64,000 bases of DNA from Cecembia calidifontis (GCF_004216715.1 NZ_SGXG01000001.1:1302001-1366000), one strand, 5' to 3'. Counted from the first letter of the stretch, positions 8,857 through 17,226 are shown. Notes: a model not told the origin generated them from the sequence alone. Numbers and translations: made by a program.

Positions 8857-8888
8857 TAAAAAAAGGTGAAATTCGGAAATTTCACCTT
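8857..8888 (-). terminator. Intrinsic terminator of the cruF-crtZ-merR unit
   Basis: An 11-bp stem (AAGGTGAAATT at 8863-8873 with its complement at 8878-8888, loop of 4) is followed on the minus strand by a T-run. It lies 28 bases after the regulator's stop codon and before the carotenoid promoter, so it separates the two blocks. Confidence 0.75.
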
Positions 8889-8915
8889 GTTTAATGTTTT
8901 TGGTGATTTGTCAAA

Positions 8916-9812
8916 CTATTTCTCCTGAGTAGCAAACTCTATTTCTTTGAGATAATCCTTAAGTTGCCTGATATAGTGCATGGCGAAAACATTCTTTGGC
9001 AGCTTAAGGTCCTGTCCCACAATTTGATATCCTGAAACAATGATTTTGGTAGCTGAGAATCTATCGGCCAGGGCCTCCAGGTATTCCTGTACATATTCAG
9101 CACTGGGAGAGGTGGTAATCACCGTAACCAAATATTCGGGTTGGTGAAGTTTATAAACGGCCAATAAATCATCAGATGGCGTGTTTTGTCCCAGGTAGAT
9201 AACCTTATGGCCTTGATTTTTGATCAAAAAGGCAGCAAAAAGGATGGATATTTCATGAAGTTCACCTTCAGGTAGGAAAAGGATAAATTTTTTCCCATTG
9301 CTTTTGGATACCTGTCCATCAATGGCCACTATGAGTTTTTGCCTTACCAGGTTACTTATAAAGTGTTCTTGGGCAGGATTGATGGCACCGGTCTGCCACA
9401 ATACGCCTATTTTGGACATGAATGGATAGATGATGTTCATCATCGTCTGTTCAAATCCAATCTTTAGGATATTGGTAGATAAGACTTTATCAAAACGCTC
9501 CTCGTCCATTTCTATCATACAAATGGTCAGGGCATGTATCTGATCATCGTGGGTTAGGCTCCTTTCAGTCAGTTTGACAACCTCCTCCCTCATCTCTTCC
9601 ATGGCCATCCCTGCAATCTTGCTGATCTTGTAGCCATTGTCGTTTAACAAAGCTACATTTAGGATAAGTTTGAGGTCGTCATCATCATAATAGCGAATAT
9701 TGGTATCTGTCCGCTTTGGAGAAAGCAGGTTATACCGCTGCTCCCAGATGCGCAGCGTGTGGGCTTTTATACCGGACAACTGTTCAAGATCCTTGATGGA
9801 ATAAGTACTCAC
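8916..9812 (-). CDS. MerR-family regulator with cobalamin-binding domain (CarH/LitR-like photoreceptor candidate)
   Basis: A 298-residue protein beginning with GTG. Residues 1-70 form a MerR winged helix (YSIKDLEQLSGIKAHTLRIW, then TNIRYYDDDDL). Residues 85-165 fit the four-helix cap and residues 175-290 the Rossmann-like B12 domain. W139 and E149-H150 reproduce the W-x9-EH signature of the adenosylcobalamin photoreceptor CarH, and H186 in GELHEIS is at the cobalt-ligand position. The usual glycine of the DxHxxG motif is serine here. CarH-type proteins repress carotenoid genes in the dark and release DNA on light. The gene starts 5 bases after crtZ, and motifs in front of the sigma gene are plausible operators. 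Light sensing itself is inferred. Confidence 0.85.
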   Translation of the reverse strand: MSTYSIKDLEQLSGIKAHTLRIWEQRYNLLSPKRTDTNIRYYDDDDLKLILNVALLNDNGYKISKIAGMAMEEMREEVVKLTERSLTHDDQIHALTICMIEMDEERFDKVLSTNILKIGFEQTMMNIIYPFMSKIGVLWQTGAINPAQEHFISNLVRQKLIVAIDGQVSKSNGKKFILFLPEGELHEISILFAAFLIKNQGHKVIYLGQNTPSDDLLAVYKLHQPEYLVTVITTSPSAEYVQEYLEALADRFSATKIIVSGYQIVGQDLKLPKNVFAMHYIRQLKDYLKEIEFATQEK

Positions 9813-9817
9813 GACTA

Positions 9818-10255
9818 TTATCTTTTAAAATACTTTTTTGGTACAACAAATAGTCCGAATGATACTGCGTCATCCTTTTTATTGGTAGCATGATGTGCTT
9901 GATGGGCTTTGAAAATGCCCAATAAATATTTGTTTTTTGGCCTATCAAACCATTTCAACCTTCGGTGTACCAGTATATCATGAATGAAGAAATATAACAT
10001 CCCATAAATACTGATACCAATGCCCATCCAGAACCTGTAATCGAGGCGATCTACCCCTAGTAAAATCAGGACTATCGCGATACTACCGAACAGCAACGAA
10101 AACAAATCATTCAACTCAAAGAATGATTTGGAGGGTTGATGATGGGTTTTATGAATGGACCACAGCGGACCATGCATGATGTATTTATGGATAAACCATC
10201 CTGAAAATTCCATGATGGCAAAACCTAATACAGTAAATATTACAGCATACATCAT
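9818..10255 (-). CDS. crtZ: Beta-carotene hydroxylase (CrtZ type)
   Basis: A 145-residue membrane protein of the fatty-acid-hydroxylase superfamily with the four CrtZ histidine clusters: HKYIMH at 23-28, HKTHH at 35-39, HDILVH at 92-97 and HQAHH at 118-122. The short length and HRRLKWF after the third cluster are typical of CrtZ, which hydroxylates C3 of beta-ionone rings. A second ATG lies at codon 2. It is followed after 5 bases by the B12 regulator and preceded by the cruF-like gene after 38 bases. With CrtW it would give 3-hydroxy-4-keto end groups. Confidence 0.92.
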   Translation of the reverse strand: MMYAVIFTVLGFAIMEFSGWFIHKYIMHGPLWSIHKTHHQPSKSFFELNDLFSLLFGSIAIVLILLGVDRLDYRFWMGIGISIYGMLYFFIHDILVHRRLKWFDRPKNKYLLGIFKAHQAHHATNKKDDAVSFGLFVVPKKYFKR

Positions 10256-10293
10256 TGTAATAACTTATGTGCTTATAGAATGTTTGTTTGATT

Positions 10294-10983
10294 TTATAGA
10301 ATAAAATTCAAAATGACAAAGAAGGCTATAAGATTGGCCAATAAATAGGCAGTAATCTTGTTTTCCTTGGTAAAGACAGCTTTTCTAAAGATCATTTGGA
10401 TGATAAATGCCACCCCGAACCATCCCAAGTAATTGGATAAAGGAATTATATTGTTTTCCCAGGACCAAAAATCAAGGGCTATCGCCACCGGTTCAATGGC
10501 AAAATCTATTAATACCATGGTAAAAGAACCGATTAGGGCTGCAAGGAAATCATTCTTTATCCAATTATTCAATAAAGTGCCGGTGAGGTAAATTAAAATG
10601 AGCCAGTTTACCCCAATCATAATAGGCACTTCAAATAATTGAGGGCCAAGAACGGGTCCATATTGGTAGTTGCCAAATGGAAATCCAGTGTGAACCCCTG
10701 AGACCTCAGAACCATATCCGATAAGGAATGCTGCAGCCATGAACCTGATGAAAGAGTCATTCCAGTCCCTGTGCTGGGAAAGCATAATCCCTAAAGTGAA
10801 AAGCAATTGATAGGGAGTGAGCTGCTGGAAATAAGGTCTTACTTCAGGTATGGACATGCCAACGATCCCTACCAGGTAAATGATGGTAATGACTGCTTCA
10901 ATAATGGGAAGCTTCTTCTTTTTTGATTCCTTAAGGTTTAGGGATGAAGAATTACTTAATTTTTGTTCTACCTGATAAGACAT
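10294..10983 (-). CDS. cruF: CruF-like carotenoid biosynthesis membrane protein (DUF422 family)
   Basis: A 229-residue protein with about seven hydrophobic helices and the signatures GVHTGFPFGNYQYGPVLGP, VPIMIGVNW, DFAIEPVA and SNYLGWF. These match the DUF422/Caroten_synth family, whose studied members (CruF) hydrate the psi end of acyclic or monocyclic carotenoids at C1'. I considered a CrtYcd lycopene cyclase, which is also a small polytopic protein, but its characteristic glutamate-rich P-EE-FF motif is missing. It is the first gene of the cruF-crtZ-regulator block, and a TACCTTTG box on its strand at 11059-11066 may be its -7 element. A 1'-hydroxy end would agree with saproxanthin/flexixanthin-type pigments. 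Confidence 0.75.
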   Translation of the reverse strand: MSYQVEQKLSNSSSLNLKESKKKKLPIIEAVITIIYLVGIVGMSIPEVRPYFQQLTPYQLLFTLGIMLSQHRDWNDSFIRFMAAAFLIGYGSEVSGVHTGFPFGNYQYGPVLGPQLFEVPIMIGVNWLILIYLTGTLLNNWIKNDFLAALIGSFTMVLIDFAIEPVAIALDFWSWENNIIPLSNYLGWFGVAFIIQMIFRKAVFTKENKITAYLLANLIAFFVILNFIL

Positions 10984-11033
10984 GGACTTTGATGGAATTC
11001 ACAGTTGCTGGGAATTGTTTAACTCTTAGGGAG

Positions 11034-11041
11034 TATATTTG
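11034..11041 (+). promoter_or_regulatory. Possible -7 box for the DUF4286-tag unit
   Basis: TATATTTG fits the TAnnTTTG consensus and lies 45 bases before the chosen start at 11087. No TTTG is found at the ideal 19-bp distance; ATTG at 11014-11017 is 16 bp upstream. That ATTG is part of ATTGTTTAA, similar to the candidate operator arms at 8711-8788. Confidence 0.3.
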
Positions 11042-11086
11042 TTGGAAATAAAACCCCACAAAGGTAAAAAATTAAATACAAGTAAT

Positions 11087-11392
11087 ATGCTATTATACAA
11101 TGTGACAGTCAATATTGACAAAGATGCGGAGGAGGATTGGGTAATTTGGATGAAAGAAACCCACATTCCGGATGTGCTCGCTACGGGAATGTTTTTCGAA
11201 AATAGGTTCTATAAAATCCTACATGATTCCGAGGATGGAAGCGTAAATTATTCTGTACAGTATTTTGCGGATTCCATGGAAAAAGTCCTTGAATACCAAA
11301 AGTTATATGCCCCAAAGCTTCAACAGGATACCAAAGAAAAATTTGGAGAAAAGTTTGTTGTTTTTAGAACACTTCTAGAAGCAGTACAATAA
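11087..11392 (+). CDS. DUF4286 family small protein
   Basis: The start is taken at the Met of MLLYNVTVNIDKD, which is where this family begins; the open frame extends 16 codons upstream with no family-like sequence. The 101-residue product is a compact alpha/beta protein resembling a dimeric ferredoxin-like fold (MLLYNVTVNIDKDAEEDWVI, then YSVQYFADSMEKVLEYQ, ending FVVFRTLLE). No function is known for the family. The stop is 2 bases before the tag start, so the genes are almost certainly co-transcribed and may be translationally coupled, but this does not show a DNA repair role. Confidence 0.75.
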   Translation: MLLYNVTVNIDKDAEEDWVIWMKETHIPDVLATGMFFENRFYKILHDSEDGSVNYSVQYFADSMEKVLEYQKLYAPKLQQDTKEKFGEKFVVFRTLLEAVQ

Positions 11393-11394
11393 TC

Positions 11395-11982
11395 ATGGGC
11401 CAGGATCTCAAATGCCGCTGTGGCTGGTGCCTTGGTTTTGAAGACTATATAAGGTATCATGATGAAGAATGGGGAGTACCTGTAACTGATGACCGCAAAC
11501 AATTTGAATTTCTGGTACTCGAAAGTGCCCAGGCTGGTTTAAGCTGGTCGACGATACTCAAGAAAAGGCAAGGTTATAGAAAGGCATTTGCTGATTTTGA
11601 TTATCAACAGATCGCAGTGTTTCCTGAATCTTACATCAAGGAACTGCTGACCGATTCAGGAATCATCCGGAATGAACTCAAAATCAGGTCTGCAGTGAAC
11701 AATGCCCAAAGGTTCATGGAAGTTCAGGAAACCTATGGAACTTTCACCAATTATATCTGGGGTTTCGTGGATGGAAAGAGTATTCAGAACGAATGGAGAA
11801 GCCTTTCGGAAATTCCTGCTACTTCACCGGTTTCGGATCGCTTGGCGAAGGACATGAAGAAGCGTGGGTTTAAATTTTTGGGCAGTACGGTACTTTATGC
11901 CCATATGCAGGCCACCGGCCTTATCAATGATCATTTGGTAGATTGCTGGCGATACGAAGCAGTTAAAAATCTTTCTTTGTAA
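11395..11982 (+). CDS. tag: DNA-3-methyladenine glycosylase I
   Basis: A 195-residue HhH-family glycosylase with the Tag hallmarks: N-terminal CRCGWC, YHDEEWGVPV, FEFLVLESAQAGLSW, and near the C-terminus YAHMQATGLINDHLVDC, which supplies the His and Cys ligands of the structural zinc. Tag removes 3-methyladenine from alkylated DNA. It follows the DUF4286 gene by 2 bases and ends before a strong shared terminator. Confidence 0.93.
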   Translation: MGQDLKCRCGWCLGFEDYIRYHDEEWGVPVTDDRKQFEFLVLESAQAGLSWSTILKKRQGYRKAFADFDYQQIAVFPESYIKELLTDSGIIRNELKIRSAVNNAQRFMEVQETYGTFTNYIWGFVDGKSIQNEWRSLSEIPATSPVSDRLAKDMKKRGFKFLGSTVLYAHMQATGLINDHLVDCWRYEAVKNLSL

Positions 11983-11985
11983 ACA

Positions 11986-12017
11986 AAAGAGGCCGATTCC
12001 TTGAAATCAGCCTCTTT
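11986..12017. terminator. Bidirectional terminator between tag and the secreted protein gene
   Basis: A hairpin AAAGAGGC...GCCTCTTT with additional GATT/AATC pairing is flanked by A- and T-rich sequence and lies between convergent genes. Confidence 0.75.
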
Positions 12018-12024
12018 ATTGTTT

Positions 12025-12768
12025 TTATTTATTAGCCTTGTAGGCCTCTTTGTACTTGCTCCACACTTCATAAATCGGGTTCCCTGTCGAGCTCATACCG
12101 CTGTGGTGCCATTCCCCGTTAATCACCTCAAAGTCAAAACTCAGACTGGCACCAACCCTGGAATCATCCCTTGAAAAGAAAGTGATGTTTTCTGTATATT
12201 TTCCATTTTCGGCGGTGTAAGTTCCACCACCAGTTCCCATAAATTCCTTGGTTTCGGAATTGAAGGCTATCCATTGAAATCTTCCGCCACTTAGAATTTT
12301 AACCGTTCTCCTTGCCCCTGGCGTGCTTCTCCTGATTTCGCCATCAGCTTTCCTTCCTGTAAATACCCAGTTGGCGGTAAGTGCGTCTTTTCTATCTCCG
12401 ATTTTTTCCCAGATTTCCACCAATGTTTTACCATCGACGTTTGCAGATATGATGATTCTGGTTGCTTTTTGGTCCAGGTTATAGCTGGTAGTTGTTCCTA
12501 CTTTTTCTGGGTCAAAGGTGAAAAAATCAAGGGTTTCCTGGTAGGTGTTCCCATTTATTGAAAACTCGCCACCGCCGGCACCCAGGAATTTGTTGCTTCC
12601 AATTTCCTTTGCCCCGAAGGCAAAATAACCATCCTGATAGATTTTGATGTATTCTTTGTCTGTAACTTCCTTACCGTCCTTGTGGGTCATTTTCCATGCT
12701 CCCTCTATGGTTTGCGCATAGATCATTCCTGCCAGAAACAATAAGGGTATTGTCAATATTTTTTTCAT
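12025..12768 (-). CDS. Secreted protein with two tandem lipocalin-like (DUF4488-like) domains
   Basis: A 247-residue protein with a signal peptide (MKKILTIPLLFLAGMIYAQ). The rest is an internal duplication: FLGAGGGEFSINGNTYQETL in the first half aligns with FMGTGGGTYTAENGKYTENI in the second, and FDPEKVGTTTSY with RDDSRVGASLSF. Each half of about 110 residues resembles the small beta-barrel lipocalin-like family common in Bacteroidota. Function is unknown; ligand binding in the periplasm is a guess. It diverges from the Rieske gene with 52 bases between starts. Confidence 0.7.
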   Translation of the reverse strand: MKKILTIPLLFLAGMIYAQTIEGAWKMTHKDGKEVTDKEYIKIYQDGYFAFGAKEIGSNKFLGAGGGEFSINGNTYQETLDFFTFDPEKVGTTTSYNLDQKATRIIISANVDGKTLVEIWEKIGDRKDALTANWVFTGRKADGEIRRSTPGARRTVKILSGGRFQWIAFNSETKEFMGTGGGTYTAENGKYTENITFFSRDDSRVGASLSFDFEVINGEWHHSGMSSTGNPIYEVWSKYKEAYKANK

Positions 12769-12820
12769 GATAGGATTATGTTTAGGTTTATGCTTTGAAT
12801 ATAGGGCTTAAAACTTGAGT

Positions 12821-13141
12821 ATGAAAACCTTTATACTTGGACGGACGAAAGAAGAGGTGCAAGGGTTGCTCCGGGAAAAAGAAATAAAAACAGTAAAATT
12901 GGGAGACCAAAAGATTTGCCTGACCAGGATTGGGGAAGACTATTATGCTTTTGAGCAAAACTGCCCACATAGAATGGCCAATTTAGGTCAAGGTTTTATC
13001 AATAATTTCAAAGAGGTAATCTGTCCACTCCATGCTTATCGTTTTGATCTGAAGACGGGAAAAGTAAGTAATGCCCAGTGTCCAGATCTCCGGGTTTTCA
13101 GAACAGAAGTCACAGATTCCGGCTTAAAAATTTTTGTTTAG
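12821..13141 (+). CDS. Rieske [2Fe-2S] ferredoxin-like protein
   Basis: A 106-residue soluble Rieske protein. The cluster motifs CPHRMANLGQG and CPLHAYRFDLKTG supply two Cys and two His ligands (CxH, then CxxH). There is no signal peptide or membrane segment, so it is a cytosolic electron carrier of the type used by nitrite reductase small subunits or oxygenases. ATG at 12821 was chosen; a TTG two codons upstream is also in frame. No partner oxygenase or reductase is nearby. It converges with the following gene with only 2 bases between the stops. Confidence 0.85.
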   Translation: MKTFILGRTKEEVQGLLREKEIKTVKLGDQKICLTRIGEDYYAFEQNCPHRMANLGQGFINNFKEVICPLHAYRFDLKTGKVSNAQCPDLRVFRTEVTDSGLKIFV

Positions 13142-13143
13142 AA

Positions 13144-13479
13144 TCAATGGAGTTTAGATCCATTTGGGACTTGTTGGTCAGGTGTGGCCAAAACTATGGC
13201 GCCTTCTCCATCATCAAATCCGGTCACCAGAATTTCTGAAATAAAATTTGCAATTTGTTTAGGCTTAAAATTACAGACACAAATCACCTGTTTTCCAATC
13301 AGATTTTCAGGAACATAGCGGTCAGTAATCTGGGCAGAAGATTGCTTAATTCCCAATTCTCCCAAATCAATCCAAAGTTTGTAAGCAGGTTTTCGGGCTT
13401 TTTCAAAATTTTCTGCTTTGATAATTGTACCCACCCTAATCTCGATTCTTTGAAAATCACAAAAGTCAATCGTTTGCAT
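13144..13479 (-). CDS. csaA: tRNA-binding domain protein, CsaA-like
   Basis: A 111-residue single OB-fold protein of the tRNA_bind family: RIEIRVGTIIKAENFEKAR, then YKLWIDLGELGIKQSSAQIT, and VICVCNFKPKQIANFISEIL. Its length equals that of CsaA, described in Bacillus as a secretion-related chaperone, and of stand-alone domains homologous to the MetRS C-terminus. Whether it acts on tRNA or on proteins is not determined by sequence. Confidence 0.85.
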   Translation of the reverse strand: MQTIDFCDFQRIEIRVGTIIKAENFEKARKPAYKLWIDLGELGIKQSSAQITDRYVPENLIGKQVICVCNFKPKQIANFISEILVTGFDDGEGAIVLATPDQQVPNGSKLH

Positions 13480-13503
13480 TGAGAAATTATTTTATTATTT
13501 TTG
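13473..13503 (+). promoter_or_regulatory. Promoter of the small secreted protein gene
   Basis: TTTG at 13473-13476 and TATTTTTG at 13496-13503 are separated by exactly 19 bp, matching the Bacteroidota consensus. The upstream box overlaps the first codons of the divergent csaA-like gene. Confidence 0.6.
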
Positions 13504-13582
13504 GAACATTCCTGCTGAAAAGCAGTTAAATCTACTCAAACCTCCATCATAAATGAACTCATTTGACAATAATTCTTCCTTC

Positions 13583-13927
13583 ATGCCAAAGGTTTTCCTC
13601 ATCGGTCTGGGATTTTTTTTGTTTTTAAGTTCTTATTCATTTGCCCAATCTGAAAGAGAGAAGAGTGCTCAGGACCTCCCAAAAAATTCCGACGGAATTG
13701 GACATTTTGAAAGCCTTGAGTCCTCCTCCTTTGAGTTGAGAAATGAACAATTGAACCGTACAAATACCAATCAAAATAGGGAGAATTCATTGAACTCCAC
13801 CAATTCAAATAGAAGGGAGAACCCTATCTACAAACAGGGAGGAGAAAGAGATGTAAAGAAAGAAGGGATGTCCACCCTCTCATTCAACTTGTTCCTTTAC
13901 ATAGTGGACAAATTCAAAGAGGATTAA
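13583..13927 (+). CDS. Small secreted hypothetical protein, Asn/Ser/Glu-rich
   Basis: Start chosen at the Met of MPKVFLIGLGFFLFLSSYSF, a good signal peptide cleaved near FAQ; another ATG lies 10 codons upstream. The mature part, about 90 residues, is hydrophilic and of low complexity (many N, R, S, E: LNRTNTNQNRENSLNSTNSN) and ends with a hydrophobic segment LSFNLFLYIVDKF. I recognise no domain. It has its own consensus promoter and a strong terminator, so it looks like a real monocistronic gene. It may be a periplasmic or envelope-associated protein. Confidence 0.6.
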   Translation: MPKVFLIGLGFFLFLSSYSFAQSEREKSAQDLPKNSDGIGHFESLESSSFELRNEQLNRTNTNQNRENSLNSTNSNRRENPIYKQGGERDVKKEGMSTLSFNLFLYIVDKFKED

Positions 13928-13952
13928 ATGCAAATACCAATAAATCCAAAAT

Positions 13953-13980
13953 AAAAAAGAGATCGCGTGATCTCTTTTTT
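13953..13980. terminator. Bidirectional terminator
   Basis: A perfect stem GAGATC-GCGT-GATCTC is extended by six A:T pairs, giving U-tracts on both strands. It lies between the convergent secreted-protein and SpoU methyltransferase genes. Confidence 0.85.
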
Positions 13981-13981
13981 T

Positions 13982-14527
13982 TTATGGCCTTGGTTGGAGC
14001 AATTTCATTTTGACTACAAAATCCCATATCGCTATTCCCATGGAGACCGAAATATTCAGGGAATGTTTAGTGCCCAACTGAGGGATTTCCAAAACATGGT
14101 CACTGCTCAAGATCACTTCATGATCTATCCCAAATACTTCATTTCCGAAGACCAAAGCATATTTTTTTTCTTGTTCTGGATGAAATTCATTCAAGAATAC
14201 TGATTGATCGACCTGTTCGAAAGAACAAATGACAAATCCTTCTCTCCTTAACTGATCAATTGCTCCAGCGGTGGTGTCATGGTATTCCCATTCCACTGAC
14301 TCCGTAGCCCCCAGGGCAGTCTTTTGGATTTCCCTATGAGGAGGTGTACCTGTAATTCCACAAAGGCATATTTTTTCAATAAGAAAGGCATCTGAAGTAC
14401 GGAATGCAGATCCGACATTATTGAGGCTTCTCACATTGTCCAACACGATGGCAAGGGGGGTTTTATCTGTTTTTTTGAATTCCTCCACCGATAATCGGTT
14501 GAGTTCTTCCATGCTTAATTTCTTCAT
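13982..14527 (-). CDS. SpoU/TrmH-family RNA 2'-O-methyltransferase
   Basis: A 181-residue SPOUT enzyme with its three motifs: NNVGSAFRTSDAF (motif 1), YALVFGNEVFGI (motif 2) and LEIPQLGTKHSLNISVSMGI (motif 3, forming the knotted AdoMet site). The conserved arginine and asparagine positions are present. Such short family members usually methylate tRNA (TrmH/TrmL type), but the target nucleotide cannot be assigned here. It diverges from mutS. Confidence 0.88.
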   Translation of the reverse strand: MKKLSMEELNRLSVEEFKKTDKTPLAIVLDNVRSLNNVGSAFRTSDAFLIEKICLCGITGTPPHREIQKTALGATESVEWEYHDTTAGAIDQLRREGFVICSFEQVDQSVFLNEFHPEQEKKYALVFGNEVFGIDHEVILSSDHVLEIPQLGTKHSLNISVSMGIAIWDFVVKMKLLQPRP

Positions 14528-14613
14528 GAGGTTTTGTTTACCCTTTGATATCTCTTAATTTCAGGTTTTGAATTCATTCCAAAAATAGCATAAAGATTTA
14601 ATTCAGGGACGAT

Positions 14614-17226
14614 ATGGCCAAAGTGAAGGATAAGGAAGTCAAGGAAACCCCATTAATGAAACAATACAATGCCATCAAGGCAAAGCATCCCGGGGCCTTG
14701 CTCTTGTTTAGGGTGGGGGATTTTTACGAGACTTTTGGAGAAGATGCCATTGTCGCCAGCAAAGTACTGGATATCGTATTGACCAAGAGGGCCAATGGGG
14801 CAGCTTCCCACATAGAACTGGCGGGGTTTCCCCACCATTCTTTGGATAGCTACCTTCCTAAATTGGTACGGGCGGGTAACAGGGTGGCCATTTGTGATCA
14901 ATTGGAAGATCCCAAAGAAGTCAAGGGTATTGTCAAAAGGGGGGTAACGGAACTGGTCACACCGGGACTTTCTTTCAATGACAATGTTCTGGACAAACGT
15001 AAGAACAACTACCTTGCTTCAATCCACTTTGGGAAGGAAAACTTGGGAATAGCATTTTTGGATTTATCCACCGGGGAATTTATGTGTGCTGAAGGCAGTC
15101 AGCAATATATAGAGAAGTTATTGCAGAGTTTTAGCCCTTCGGAAGTCATTTATTCCAAAGCATTCCGACAAAAGGCACAGGAAATGCTGAAGGAGCAGTT
15201 TACCACATTTCATTGCGAAGACTGGGTCTATCAATTTGATTATGCCTATGAAAAATTGACCGGGCACTTTGCAACGGCTAACCTGAAGGGCTTCGGGATA
15301 GACAATTTGGAATTGGGCATCGTAGCTGCTGGAGCGGTTTTATTTTATCTGGAAGAAACAGAACACAAAGAAGTCAAACACATCGCTTCCATTTCAAGGA
15401 TAGCAGAAGAAAAATTTGTTTGGCTGGACAAGTTCACGATCAGAAATCTTGAACTAATTTATCCCCAGCAGGAAGGGGGAGTTCCTTTGATCCATATTTT
15501 GGACCAAACGGTAACTCCTATGGGTTCCAGGATGATGAAGAAATGGATGGTGCTTCCACTGAAGGAGAAGGACTTGATAGAAGAAAGGTTGAAAGTGGTG
15601 GAGTTTTTCTTTGACCATGCTTCCCTATCCGAGGAAATACTTTCTCACCTCAAGCATATTGGTGATCTGGAAAGGTTGATTTCAAAAGTCGCTGTGGGAA
15701 GGATCAATCCCAGGGAAATGAACCAGCTTAAAAGAGCCCTTAAAAATTCCCTTCCGATTAAGGATCTGATGCGGGGCTCCGACAATGAATCCCTCAGAAA
15801 ATTGGCTGATCAGATCAACTCTTGTGAATTCCTTTTGGAGAAAATCGAGAAGGAACTTCAGGAGGATGCACCAATGCTGGTCCATCAAGGAGGCATCATC
15901 AAAGATGGTGTTGATGCTGAATTGGATGAATACCGTGGACTGGCCAATACAGGGAAGGACTATTTGCTTGCCCTACAGCAAAGAGAACTACAAAGAACGG
16001 GCATCAGCTCCCTTAAGGTAGCTTTCAATAAGGTTTTTGGTTACTATTTAGAAGTGACCAATGCCCATAAAGACAAAGTGCCCGATGAATGGATCAGGAA
16101 GCAGACATTGGTCAATGCAGAAAGGTATATTACCCCTGAATTGAAGGAATATGAAGAAAAAATCCTCAATGCTGAGGAGCGCATGATAGCGATTGAGCAG
16201 CGCTACTTCCAGGCCTTGGTTCAGGATGCATCTGAATATGTCACTCAGATCCAGCAAAATGCAAGGATATTGGCTACTTTGGATTGTCTTTTATCTTTTT
16301 CCATTGTAGCAAAAAACAACAATTACTGTAAACCCAAAATTTCGGATACGGATGCGCTGGAAATCAAAGATGGGCGGCATCCAGTCATCGAGAAGCAACT
16401 CCCAGTAGGTGAGGCTTATGTGCCGAATGATATTTATCTGGATAATGAAAGCCAGCAGATCATCATCATCACCGGTCCTAACATGGCCGGTAAATCAGCG
16501 CTTCTAAGGCAGACTGCCCTGATTGTGCTGATGGCCCAAATGGGAAGTTTCGTTCCTGCTTCGTATGCCCGAATTGGTATCATCGATAAGGTTTTTACAA
16601 GAGTTGGTGCATCGGATAATTTGTCCAAAGGGGAATCCACATTTATGGTGGAAATGACAGAAACAGCCAGCATCTTAAACAACCTCTCTGACAGAAGTCT
16701 TGTCCTGATGGATGAGATTGGCAGGGGGACCTCCACTTATGATGGGATCAGTATAGCCTGGTCTATTGTGGAATTCCTTCACAACCACCCCAAGTCAAGA
16801 GCAAAAACCTTGTTTGCCACGCATTACCATGAGCTCAATCAGCTGGCAGAAGATTTTCCAAAAATCAAAAATTTTAACGTTTCTGTAAAAGAGGTGGGCA
16901 ATAAGGTGATTTTTATGCGTAAATTGAAAGAAGGGGGGAGTGAACACAGCTTTGGTATCCACGTGGCGCAGATGGCAGGTATGCCCAATCCGGTGGTGCT
17001 GAGGGCAGCCGAGATCATGGGGCATTTGGAAAAAGACAAAGCCATGAAAGCTTCCAAAAACAGTTTGAAGGAAATGCCCAAAAACAATTACCAACTGAGC
17101 CTTTTCGATATGGACCCAAAATACAGGGAAGTTGAAGATATGATTTCGCAGATAGACATCAATACCATATCACCGATTGAAGCCCTCATTAAACTTAATG
17201 AGATCAAAAAGAAACTTGAAACGTGA
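14614..17226 (+). CDS. mutS: DNA mismatch repair protein MutS
   Basis: An 870-residue protein of full length. The mismatch-binding F-Y-E motif is at residues 37-39 (GDFYETFGEDA). The ABC-type ATPase has Walker A GPNMAGKSALLRQ near 620, the DNLSKGESTFMVEM signature near 670 and Walker B LVLMDEIGRGTS near 696, followed by the FATHYHEL switch. The C-terminal tail ends in the short helical segment that supports tetramers. It recognises base mismatches and recruits MutL. ATG at 14614 is preceded by an A/G-rich stretch. Confidence 0.97.
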   Translation: MAKVKDKEVKETPLMKQYNAIKAKHPGALLLFRVGDFYETFGEDAIVASKVLDIVLTKRANGAASHIELAGFPHHSLDSYLPKLVRAGNRVAICDQLEDPKEVKGIVKRGVTELVTPGLSFNDNVLDKRKNNYLASIHFGKENLGIAFLDLSTGEFMCAEGSQQYIEKLLQSFSPSEVIYSKAFRQKAQEMLKEQFTTFHCEDWVYQFDYAYEKLTGHFATANLKGFGIDNLELGIVAAGAVLFYLEETEHKEVKHIASISRIAEEKFVWLDKFTIRNLELIYPQQEGGVPLIHILDQTVTPMGSRMMKKWMVLPLKEKDLIEERLKVVEFFFDHASLSEEILSHLKHIGDLERLISKVAVGRINPREMNQLKRALKNSLPIKDLMRGSDNESLRKLADQINSCEFLLEKIEKELQEDAPMLVHQGGIIKDGVDAELDEYRGLANTGKDYLLALQQRELQRTGISSLKVAFNKVFGYYLEVTNAHKDKVPDEWIRKQTLVNAERYITPELKEYEEKILNAEERMIAIEQRYFQALVQDASEYVTQIQQNARILATLDCLLSFSIVAKNNNYCKPKISDTDALEIKDGRHPVIEKQLPVGEAYVPNDIYLDNESQQIIIITGPNMAGKSALLRQTALIVLMAQMGSFVPASYARIGIIDKVFTRVGASDNLSKGESTFMVEMTETASILNNLSDRSLVLMDEIGRGTSTYDGISIAWSIVEFLHNHPKSRAKTLFATHYHELNQLAEDFPKIKNFNVSVKEVGNKVIFMRKLKEGGSEHSFGIHVAQMAGMPNPVVLRAAEIMGHLEKDKAMKASKNSLKEMPKNNYQLSLFDMDPKYREVEDMISQIDINTISPIEALIKLNEIKKKLET

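Noticed and set aside
10294..10983. Lycopene beta-cyclase of the CrtYcd type
   Set aside because: The motifs fit the DUF422/CruF family (GVHTGFPFGNYQYG, SNYLGWF); the conserved glutamate-rich cyclase motif is absent.
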